From Utricularia gibba (Eukaryota; Streptophyta; Magnoliopsida; Lamiales; Lentibulariaceae): a stretch of 43,540 bases of DNA. The notes beneath the pieces were generated by a model. It saw only the letters and a list, made by a program, of their open reading frames with translations, did no database searches and had not been told where the DNA came from. Of the stretch, positions 34,198 through 43,540 are shown in pieces. The stretch is taken from contig NEEC01000085.1 in NCBI GenBank assembly GCA_002189035.1, positions 1 to 43,540 on the forward strand, read 5' to 3'. The translations under genes and the position numbers were made by a program. Within the stretch, counting starts at the first letter, position 1; the number at the start of each line of letters is the position of its first letter.

Positions 34198-36387
34198 GGC
34201 AAGCTGTTGCTTGAAAAACCATTTAGGCAGCCGCCGAAAACCCATCGTTGATAAATGCATCACTTATTTTCCGGGCTACAACTGACTATTGGCCTGAGCC
34301 CGACCCGACCTCTGGCCCAATCCCGAAACCCTCCGAGGCGCCTTCTCAAATATATAGCAGAGTGTTGAGAAAACCCATTGGGGTTCTCATGACATCCTAA
34401 CTACATCAAATGCGTTACGATTTTCGTCGAGTGCGACCCGATTGGGCTTAGTAGCCAGACCGAATCTCGGGCCGGACAAAGCTCCCAACGACAGCACCCG
34501 ACTTTAAATGGCAAGCTATTGCTTGACAAACCATGTGGGCAGCCGCCGACAACCCAACGTTAATAAATGCATCACTTCTTTTGCCGGGCTACAGCTGACT
34601 TTGGGCTCAAGCCCGACCCGAATCCGGCCCGATCTCGGTGACCCACAAAAGCGCCTTGTCAAGTGTAAAGCATGCTGTTGAAAAAACCATTTGGGTGGTC
34701 ATGAGATCCTAACTTCAATAAAGGCATCACGATTTTCGTCGAATGGGATCGGATTGTGCTGTGAAGTCAGACCGACCTTGGGTCCGGACGAAGTTCCCAA
34801 CAACAGCACCCGCAAAAAACGACAACTTTTCCTCGAAAAAAGCATGTAGGCAGCCGCCGAAAACCCAACGTTAATAAATGCATCACTTTTTTGGCCGGGC
34901 TACAAATGACTATGGGCCAGAGCGCGACTCGACCATTTGCTCGATACTAGTGCCAGCCTAGAGCGCCTCCTCAAATATAAATCAGGTTGTTGAGAAAACC
35001 ATTTGGGGTGCTCATGACATCCTAACTTCAAAAAATGCATCACGATTTTCATCGAGTAGCACCCGATTGGGCTTAGGAGCCAGACCGAACCTGGGCCCTT
35101 ACAAAGCTGCCAACGACAGCACCCGCCTTAAAACGGCAAGCTATTGCTTGAAAAACCATTAGGCAGCCGCCGAAAACCCAACGTTGATAAATGCATCACT
35201 TATTTTCCGGGCTACAACTGACTATTGGCCTGAGCCCGACCCGACCTCTGGCCCAATCCCGAAACCCCCCGAGGGCGCCTTCTCAAATATATAGCAGAGT
35301 GTTGAGAAAACCCATTGGGGTTCTCATGACATCCTAACTACATCAAATGCGTTACGATTTTCGTCGAGTGCGACCCGATTGGGCTTAGTAGCCAGACCGA
35401 ATCTCGGGCCGGACAAAGCTCCCAACGACAGCACCCGACTTTAAATGGCAAGCTGTTGCTTGAAAAACCATGTGGGCAGCCGCCGACAACCCAACGTTAA
35501 TAAATGCATCACTTCTTTTGCCGGGCTACAGCTGACTTTGGGCTCAAGCCCGACCCGAATCCGGCCCGATCTCGGTGACCCACAAAAGCGCCTTGTCAAG
35601 TGTAAAGCATGCTGTTGAAAAAACCATTTGGGGTGGTCATGAGATCCTAACTTCAATAAAGGCATCACGATTTTCGTCGAATGGGATCGGATTGTGCTGT
35701 GAAGTCAGACCGACCTTGGGTCCGGACGAAGTTCCCAACAACAGCACCCGCAAAAAAACGACAACTTTTCCTCGAAAAAAGCATGTAGGCAGCCGCCGAA
35801 AACCCAACGTTAATAAATGCATCACTTTTTTGGCCGGGCTACAAATGACTATGGGCCAGAGCGCGACTCGACCATTTGCTCGATACTAGTGCCAGCCTAG
35901 AGCGCCTCCTCAAATATAAATCAGGTTGTTGAGAAAACCATTTGGGGTGCTCATGACATCCTAACTTCAAAAAATGCATCACGATTTTCATCGAGTAGCA
36001 CCCGATTGGGCTCAGGAGCCAGACCGAACCTTGGGCCCTTACAAAGCTGCCAACGACAGCACCCGCCTTAAAATGGCAAGCTATTGCTTGAAAAACCATT
36101 CAGGCAGCCGCCGAAAACCCAACGTTGATAAATGCATCACTTATTTTCCGGGCTACAACTGACTATGGGCCATAGCCCGACCCGACCTCTGGCCCAATCC
36201 CGAAACCCCCCAAGAGCGCCTTCTGAAATATAAAGTAGAGTGTTGAGAAAACCCGTTGGGGTTCTCATGACATCCTAACTAAAGCAAATGCATTACGATT
36301 TCGTCGAGTACGACCCGATTGGGCTTAGTAGCCAGACCGAATCTCGGGCCCTGACAAAGCTCCCAACTACAGCACCCACCTTAAAAC
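34198..36387 (+). repeat. HOR unit 27, expanded: A-B-C-D/A-B-C-D (2190 bp)
   Basis: A 34198-34509 (one G lost at ccgaggcgcc), B 34510, C 34821, D/A hybrid 35135-35446, B 35447, C 35760, D 36075. First B: s1 C, s2 T, s3 deleted, six A in the A-run, ccatttgggtgg. Second B: s1 A, s2 T, s3 deleted. s4 is C6. Same architecture as unit 2. Confidence 0.94.
35135..35446 (+). repeat. Second D/A hybrid monomer (312 bp)
   Basis: It starts D-like (ggcaagctattgcttg, cccaacgttgataaatgc) but has ccattaggcagcc between D and A, then actattggcctgagcc of A, the mixed gaaaccccccgaggg, and a pure A ending. The switch point is to the left of that in the hybrid at 2222, and the preceding C also carries A/D-like bases (gggcttaggagcc, ccttaaaacggcaag), so it arose separately or was altered afterwards. 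Confidence 0.9.
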
Positions 36388-37633
36388 GGCAAGCTGTTGC
36401 TTGAAAAACCATTTAGGCAGCCGCCGAAAACCCATCGTTGATAAATGCATCACTTATTTTCCGGGCTACAACTGACTATTGGCCTGAGCCCGACCCGACC
36501 TCTGGCCCAATCCCGAAACCCTCCGAGGGCGCCTTCTCAAATATATAGCAGAGTGTTGAGAAAACCCATTGGGGTTCTCATGACATCCTAACTACATCAA
36601 ATGCGTTACGATTTTCGTCGAGTGCGACCCGATTGGGCTTAGTAGCCAGACCGAATCTCGGGCCGGACAAAGCTCCCAACGACAGCACCCGACTTTAAAT
36701 GGCAAGCTATTGCTTGAAAACCATGTGGGCAGCCGCCGACAACCCAACGTTAATAAATGCATCACTTCTTTTGCCGGGCTACAGCTGACTTGGGCTCAAG
36801 CCCGACCCGAATCCGGCCCGATCTCGGTGACCCACAAAAGCGCCTTGTCAAGTGTAAAGCTGTTGAAAAAACCATTTGGGGTGGTCATGAGATCCTAACT
36901 TCAATAAAGGTGTCACGATTTCGTCGAATGGATCGGATTGTGCTGTGAAGTCAGACCGACCTTGGGTCCGGACGAAGTTCCCAACAACAGCACCCGCAAA
37001 AAAACGACAACTTTTCCTCGAAAAAAGCATGTAGGCAGCCGCCGAAAACCCAACGTTAATAAATGCATCACTTTTTTGGCCGGGCTACAAATGACTATGG
37101 GCCAGAGCGCGACTCGACCATTTGCTCGATACTAGTGCCAGCCTAGAGCGCCTCCTCAAATATAAATCAGGTTGTTGAGAAAACCATTTGGGGTGCTCAT
37201 GACATCCTAACTTCAAAAAATGCATCACGATTTTCATCGAGTAGCACCCGATTGGGCTCAGGAGCCAGACCGAACCTTGGGCCCTTACAAAGCTGCCAAC
37301 GACAGCACCCGCCTTAAAATGGCAAGCTATTGCTTGAAAAACCATTCAGGCAGCCGCCGAAAACCCAACGTTGATAAATGCATCACTTATTTTCCGGGCT
37401 ACAACTGACTATGGGCCATAGCCCGACCCGACCTCTGGCCCAATCCCGAAACCCCCCAAGAGCGCCTTCTGAAATATAAAGTAGAGTGTTGAGAAAACCC
37501 GTTGGGGTTCTCATGACATCCTAACTAAAGCAAATGCATTACGATTTCGTCGAGTACGACCCGATTGGGCTTAGTAGCCAGACCGAATCTCGGGCCCTGA
37601 CAAAGCTCCCAACTACAGCACCCACCTTAAAAC
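36388..37633 (+). repeat. HOR unit 28 (1246 bp)
   Basis: A 36388, B 36701, C 37006, D 37321. States s1 deleted, s2 deleted, s3 deleted, s4 C6. B is short: the gcatgc marker is lost (gtaaagctgttg), gacttgggctc lacks a T, cgaatggatcgg lacks a G, and the core reads aaaggtgtcacg as in unit 22. Confidence 0.95.
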
Positions 37634-38880
37634 GGCAAGCTGTTGCTTGAAAAACCATTTAGGCAGCCGCCGAAAACCCATCGTTGATAAATGCATCACT
37701 TATTTTCCGGGCTACAACTGACTATTGGCCTGAGCCCGACCCGACCTCTGGCCCAATCCCGAAACCCTCCGAGGGCGCCTTCTCAAATATATAGCAGAGT
37801 GTTGAGAAAACCCATTGGGGTTCTCATGACATCCTAACTACATCAAATGCGTTACGATTTTCGTCGAGTGCGACCCGATTGGGCTTAGTAGCCAGACCGA
37901 ATCTCGGGCCGGACAAAGCTCCCAACGACAGCACCCGCCTTTAAATGGCAAGCTATTGCTTGAAAACCATGTGGGCAGCCGCCGACAACCCAACGTTAAT
38001 AAATGCATCACTTCTTTTGCCGGGCTACAGCTGACTTTGGGCTCAAGCCCGACCCGAATCCGGCCCGATCTCGGTGACCCACAAAAGCGCCTTGTCAAGT
38101 GTAAAGCATGCTGTTGAAAAAACCATTTGGGGTGGTCATGAGATCCTAACTTCAATAAAGGCATCACGATTTACGTCGAATGGGATCGGATTGTGCTGTG
38201 AAGTCAGACCGACCTTGGGTCCGGACGAAGTTCCCAACAACAGCACCCGCAAAAAAACGACAACTTTTCCTCGAAAAAAGCATGTAGGCAGCCGCCGAAA
38301 ACCCAACGTTAATAAATGCATCACTTTTTTGGCCGGGCTACAAATGACTATGGGCCAGAGCGCGACTCGACCATTTGCTCGATACTAGTGCCAGCCTAGA
38401 GCGCCTCCTCAAATATAAATCAGGTTGTTGAGAAAACCATTTGGGGTGCTCATGACATCCTAACTTCAAAAAATGCATCACGATTTTCATCGAGTAGCAC
38501 CCGATTGGGCTCAGGAGCCAGACCGAACCTTGGGCCCTTACAAAGCTGCCAACGACAGCACCCGCCTTAAAATGGCAAGCTATTGCTTGAAAAACCATTC
38601 AGGCAGCCGCCGAAAACCCAACGTTGATAAATGCATCACTTTTTTCGGGCTACTGACTATGGGCCATAGCCCGACCCGACCTCTGGCCCAATCCCGAAAC
38701 CCCCAAGAGCGCCTTCTGAAATATAAAGTAGAGTGTTGAGAAAACCCGTTGGGGTTCTCATGACATCCTAACTAAAGCAAATGCATTACGATTTCGTCGA
38801 GTACGACCCGATTGGGCTTAGTAGCCAGACCGAATCTCGGGCCCTGACAAAGCTCCCAACTACAGCACCCACCTTAAAAC
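37634..38880 (+). repeat. HOR unit 29 (1247 bp)
   Basis: A 37634, B 37947, C about 38259, D 38574-38880. States s1 deleted, s2 A, s3 deleted, s4 C5. A ends cacccgcctttaaatgg, shared with unit 32. D has lost bases at cacttttttcgggctactgac, giving 307 bp. Confidence 0.95.
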
Positions 38881-40131
38881 GGCAAGCTGTTGCTTGAAAA
38901 ACCATTTAGGCAGCCGCCGAAAACCCATCGTTGATAAATGCATCACTTATTTTCCGGGCTACAACTGACTATTGGCCTGAGCCCGACCCGACCTCTGGCC
39001 CAATCCCGAAACCCTCCGAGGGCGCCTTCTCAAATATATAGCAGAGTGTTGAGAAAACCCATTGGGTTCTCATGACATCCTAACTACATCAAATGCGTTA
39101 CGATTTTCGTCGAGTGCGACCCGATTGGGCTTAGTAGCCAGACCGAATCTCGGGCCGGACAAAGCTCCCAACGACAGCACCCGACTTTAAATGGCAAGCT
39201 ATTGCTTGAAAACCATGTGGGCAGCCGCCGACAACCCAACGTTAATAAATGCATCACTTCTTTTGCCGGGCTACAGCTGACTTTGGGCTCAAGCCCGACC
39301 CGAATCCGGCCCGATCTCGGTGACCCACAAAAGCGCCTTGTCAAGTGTAAAGCATGCTGTTGAAAAAACCATTTGGGGTGGTCATGAGATCCTAACTTCA
39401 ATAAAGGCATCACGATTTTCGTCGAATGGGATCGGATTGTGCTGTGAAGTCAGACCGACTTGGGTCCGGACGAAGTTCCCAACAACAGCACCCGCAAAAA
39501 AACGACAACTTTTCCTCGAAAAAAGCATGTAGGCAGCCGCCGAAAACCCAACGTTAATAAATGCATCACTTTTTTGGCCGGGCTACAAATGACTATGGGC
39601 CAGAGCGCGACTCGACCATTTGCTCGATACTAGTGCCAGCCTAGAGCGCCTCCTCAAATATAAATCAGGTTGTTGAGAAAACCATTTGGGGTGCTCATGA
39701 CATCCTAACTTCAAAAAATGCATCACGATTTTCATCGAGTAGCACCCGATTGGGCTCAGGAGCCAGACCGAACCTTGGGCCCTTACAAAGCTGCCAACGA
39801 CAGCACCCGCCTTAAAATGGCAAGCTATTGCTTGAAAAACCATTCAGGCAGCCGCCGAAAACCCAACGTTGATAAATGCATCACTTATTTTCCGGGCTAC
39901 AACTGACTATGGGCCATAGCCCGACCCGACCTCTGGCCCAATCCCGAAACCCCCCAAGAGCGCCTTCTGAAATATAAAGTAGAGTGTTGAGAAAACCCGT
40001 TGGGGTTCTCATGACATCCTAACTAAAGCAAATGCATTACGATTTCGTCGAGTACGACCCGATTGGGCTTAGTAGCCAGACCGAATCTCGGGCCCTGACA
40101 AAGCTCCCAACTACAGCACCCACCTTAAAAC
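38881..40131 (+). repeat. HOR unit 30 (1251 bp)
   Basis: A 38881 (one G lost at cattgggttc), B about 39192, D 39819. States s1 deleted, s2 T, s3 deleted with a further C gone (gaccgacttggg), s4 C6. Confidence 0.95.
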
Positions 40132-41380
40132 GGCAAGCTGTTGCTTGAAAAACCATTTAGGCAGCCGCCGAAAACCCATCGTTGATAAATGCATCACTTA
40201 TTTTCCGGGCTACAACTGACTATTGGCCTGAGCCCGACCCGACCTCTGGCCCAATCCCGAAACCCTCCGAGGGCGCCTTCTCAAATATATAGCAGAGTGT
40301 TGAGAAAACCCATTGGGGTTCTCATGACATCCTAACTACATCAAATGCGTTACGATTTTCGTCGAGTGCGACCCGATTGGGCTTAGTAGCCAGACCGAAT
40401 CTCGGCCGGACAAAGCTCCCAACGACAGCACCCGACTTTAAATGGCAAGCTATTGCTTGAAAAACCATGTGGGCAGCCGCCGACAACCCAACGTTAATAA
40501 ATGCATCACTTCTTTTGCCGGGCTACAGCTGACTTGGGCTCAAGCCCGACCCGAATCCGGCCCGATCTCGGTGACCCACAAAAGCGCCTTGTCAAGTGTA
40601 AAGCATGCTGTTGAAAAAACCATTTGGGGTGGTCATGAGATCCTAACTTCAATAAAGGTCACGATTTCGTCGAATGGGATCGGATTGTGCTGTGAAGTCA
40701 GACCGAACCTTGGGTCCGGACGAAGTTCCCAACAACAGCACCCGCAAAAAAACGACAACTTTTCCTCGAAAAAAGCATGTAGGCAGCCGCCGAAAACCCA
40801 ACGTTAATAAATGCATCACTTTTTTTGGCCGGGCTACAAATGACTATGGGCCAGAGCGCGACTCGACCATTTGCTCGATACTAGTGCCAGCCTAGAGCGC
40901 CTCCTCAAATATAAATCAGGTTGTTGAGAAAACCATTTGGGGTGCTCATGACATCCTAACTTCAAAAAATGCATCACGATTTTCATCGAGTAGCACCCGA
41001 TTGGGCTCAGGAGCCAGACCGAACCTTGGGCCCTTACAAAGCTGCCAACGACAGCACCCGCCTTAAAATGGCAAGCTATTGCTTGAAAAACCATTCAGGC
41101 AGCCGCCGAAAACCCAACGTTGATAAATGCATCACTTATTTTCCGGGCTACAACTGACTATGGGCCATAGCCCGACCCGACCTCTGGCCCAATCCCGAAA
41201 CCCCCAAGAGCGCCTTCTGAAATATAAAGTAGAGTGTTGAGAAAACCCGTTGGGTTCTCATGACATCCTAACTAAAGCAAATGCATTACGATTTCGTCGA
41301 GTACGACCCGATTGGGCTTAGTAGCCAGACCGAATCTCGGGCCCTGACAAAGCTCCCAACTACAGCACCCACCTTAAAAC
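40132..41380 (+). repeat. HOR unit 31 (1249 bp), aaaggtcacg variant
   Basis: A 40132 (a G lost at ctcggccggac), B about 40444, D 41070. States s1 A, s2 deleted, s3 A, s4 C5. The B core reads aaaggtcacg as in units 1 and 33. The T-run in C has one extra T at 40820-40827, and cgttgggttc in D lacks a G. Confidence 0.95.
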
Positions 41381-42629
41381 GGCAAGCTGTTGCTTGAAAA
41401 ACCATTTAGGCAGCCGCCGAAAACCCATCGTTGATAAATGCATCACTTATTTTCCGGGCTACAACTGACTATTGGCCTGAGCCCGACCCGACCTCTGGCC
41501 CAATCCCGAAACCCTCCGAGGGCGCCTTCTCAAATATATAGCAGAGTGTTGAGAAAACCCATTGGGGTTCTCATGACATCCTAACTACATCAAATGCGTT
41601 ACGATTTTCGTCGAGTGCGACCCGATTGGGCTTAGTAGCCAGACCGAATCTCGGGCCGGACAAAGCTCCCAACGACAGCACCCGCCTTTAAATGGCAAGC
41701 TGTTGCTTGAAAAACCATGTGGGCAGCCGCCGACAACCCAACGTTAATAAATGCATCACTTCTTTTGCCGGGCTACAGCTGACTTTGGGCTCAAGCCCGA
41801 CCCGAATCCGGCCCGATCTCGGTGACCCACAAAAGCGCCTTGTCAAGTGTAAAGCATGCTGAAAAACCATTTGGGGTGGTCATGAGATCCTAACTTCAAT
41901 AAAGGCATCACGATTTTCGTCGAATGGGATCGGATTGTGCTGTGAAGTCAGACCGACCTTGGGTCCGGACGAAGTTCCCAACAACAGCACCCGCAAAAAA
42001 ACGACAACTTTTCCTCGAAAAAAGCATGTAGGCAGCCGCCGAAAACCCAACGTTAATAAATGCATCACTTTTTTGGCCGGGCTACAAATGACTATGGGCC
42101 AGAGCGCGACTCGACCATTTGCTCGATACTAGTGCCAGCCTAGAGCGCCTCCTCAAATATAAATCAGGTTGTTGAGAAAACCATTTGGGGTGCTCATGAC
42201 ATCCTAACTTCAAAAAATGCATCACGATTTTCATCGAGTAGCACCCGATTGGGCTCAGGAGCCAGACCGAACCTTGGGCCCTTACAAAGCTGCCAACGAC
42301 AGCACCCGCCTTAAAATGGCAAGCTATTGCTTGAAAAACCATTCAGGCAGCCGCCGAAAACCCAACGTTGATAAATGCATCACTTATTTTCCGGGCTACA
42401 ACTGACTATGGGCCATAGCCCGACCCGACCTCTGGCCCAATCCCGAAACCCCCAAGAGCGCCTTCTGAAATATAAAGTAGAGTGTTGAGAAAACCCGTTG
42501 GGGTTCTCATGACATCCTAACTAAAGCAAATGCATTACGATTTCGTCGAGTACGACCCGATTGGGCTTAGTAGCCAGACCGAATCTCGGGCCCTGACAAA
42601 GCTCCCAACTACAGCACCCACCTTAAAAC
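41381..42629 (+). repeat. HOR unit 32 (1249 bp)
   Basis: A 41381, B about 41695, D 42318. States s1 A, s2 T, s3 deleted, s4 C5. A ends cacccgcctttaaatgg as in unit 29. B has lost bases at catgctgaaaaaccatt. Confidence 0.95.
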
Positions 42630-43540
42630 GGCAAGCTGTTGCTTGAAAAACCATTTAGGCAGCCGCCGAAAACCCATCGTTGATAAATGCATCACTTATT
42701 TTCCGGGCTACAACTGACTATTGGCCTGAGCCCGACCCGACCTCTGGCCCAATCCCGAAACCCTCCGAGGGCGCCTTCTCAAATATATAGCAGAGTGTTG
42801 AGAAAACCCATTGGGGTTCTCATGACATCCTAACTACATCAAATGCGTTACGATTTTCGTCGAGTGCGACCCGATTGGGCTTAGTAGCCAGACCGAATCT
42901 CGGGCCGGACAAAGCTCCCAACGACAGCACCCGACTTTAAATGGCAAGCTATTGCTTGAAAACCATGTGGGCAGCCGCCGACAACCCAACGTTAATAAAT
43001 GCATCACTTCTTTTGCCGGGCTACAGCTGACTTTGGGCTCAAGCCCGACCCGAATCCGGCCCGATCTCGGTGACCCACAAAAGCGCCTTGTCAAGTGTAA
43101 AGCATGCTGTTGAAAAAACCATTTGGGGTGGTCATGAGATCCTAACTTCAATAAAGGTCACGATTTCGTCGAATGGGATCGGATTGTGCTGTGAAGTCAG
43201 ACCGAACCTTGGGTCCGGACGAAGTTCCCAACAACAGCACCCGCAAAAAAACGACAACTTTTCCTCGAAAAAAGCATGTAGGCAGCCGCCGAAAACCCAA
43301 CGTTAATAAATGCATCACTTTTTTGGCCGGGCTACAAATGACTATGGGCCAGAGCGCGACTCGACCATTTGCTCGATACTAGTGCCAGCCTAGAGCGCCT
43401 CCTCAAATATAAATCAGGTTGTTGAGAAAACCATTTGGGTGCTCATGACATCCTAACTTCAAAAAATGCATCACGATTTTCATCGAGTAGCACCCGATTG
43501 GGCTCAGGAGCCAGACCGAACCTTGGCCCTTACAAAGCTG
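42630..43540 (+). repeat. HOR unit 33 (partial A-B-C, cut by the window edge)
   Basis: A 42630-42942, B 42943-43252, C 43253 to the end. States s1 deleted, s2 deleted, s3 A; core aaaggtcacg as in units 1 and 31. C has single G losses at catttgggtgc and accttggccc near the edge. The array evidently continues to the right. Confidence 0.94.

Larger units (their letters stand above)
1..43540 (+). repeat. Satellite DNA array, four-monomer higher-order repeat of about 1254 bp
   Basis: The whole window is made of head-to-tail copies of a 1254/1255-bp unit with four related monomers of about 313 bp (A-B-C-D), all on the same strand, open at both ends. Copies were delimited by the ggcaagct motif that opens A, B and D and the equivalent gacaact that opens C. 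Four sites separate copies and are used in the unit entries. s1 is in B, ttga(C/A/-)aaacc. s2 is in B, gattt(A/T/-)cgtcg. s3 is in B, gaccga(T/A/-)cc. s4 is a run of 5 or 6 C in D after cccgaaa. No gene or dispersed mobile element interrupts the array. The layout resembles plant or animal centromeric/heterochromatic satellites; that placement is inference. Confidence 0.97.

Noticed and set aside
1-43540. CRISPR array
   Set aside because: Direct repeats are about 313 or 1254 bp and contiguous, without 20-40-base repeats separated by unique spacers, and no cas-like frame exists.
1-43540. rDNA intergenic-spacer subrepeats
   Set aside because: No 18S, 5.8S, 25S/28S or 5S sequence is recognisable anywhere, and 43 kb of uninterrupted repeats is longer than a usual spacer.
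1-43540. A hidden multi-gene system such as a defence or biosynthetic cluster
   Set aside because: Every stretch outside the short damaged patches is accounted for by the four monomers, which leaves no room for genes.

Overview
This 43.5 kb window is one uninterrupted, head-to-tail satellite DNA array, and I find no gene in it. All copies lie in the same orientation and the array runs off both ends of the window. The structure suggests eukaryotic centromeric, pericentromeric or other heterochromatic DNA. A plant source is my best guess, from the unit sizes (about 157, 313 and 1254 bp), the many retained CpGs and the tracts of the cccgacccgacc kind, but the organism and the satellite family are not identified.

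The array has three nested levels. (1) A basic unit of about 157 bp, marked by an aaatgcatcac-like core that recurs every 155-158 bp. (2) A monomer of about 313 bp made of two diverged 157-bp halves (alpha and beta). (3) A higher-order repeat (HOR) of four distinguishable 313-bp monomers, here called A-B-C-D, with a normal length of 1254 or 1255 bp. The one-base length difference is a run of 5 or 6 C in monomer D. Hand counting gives 33 A-to-A blocks, the last cut by the window edge. Two blocks contain an extra partial cycle made by a D/A hybrid monomer.

Layout: 1-28 is the tail of a D monomer. Unit 1 (29-1279) is an older-type copy. From 1280 to about 17.27 kb the HOR copies are nearly identical. 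From 17.27 to 30 kb the regular pattern is broken by five irregular patches: 17.56-17.64, 18.79, 20.09-20.45, 23.64-23.84 and 29.15-29.31 kb. From 30 kb to the end the copies are regular in order but carry more small differences, and there is one larger rearrangement (33.19-33.28 kb) and one D/A hybrid (35.1 kb). Most variation falls in the end of A and in B; C and D hardly change.

The short open frames (about 60-147 codons) are present only because the DNA is repeated. They lie on both strands, overlap each other, resemble no protein I recognise, and are broken or fused by the same indels that distinguish satellite copies. No rRNA, tRNA, transposon, CRISPR, phage or gene-bearing system was found. 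The points of interest are the repeat hierarchy, the homogenisation domains, the crossover-type hybrids and the damaged patches, some of which could be assembly errors.
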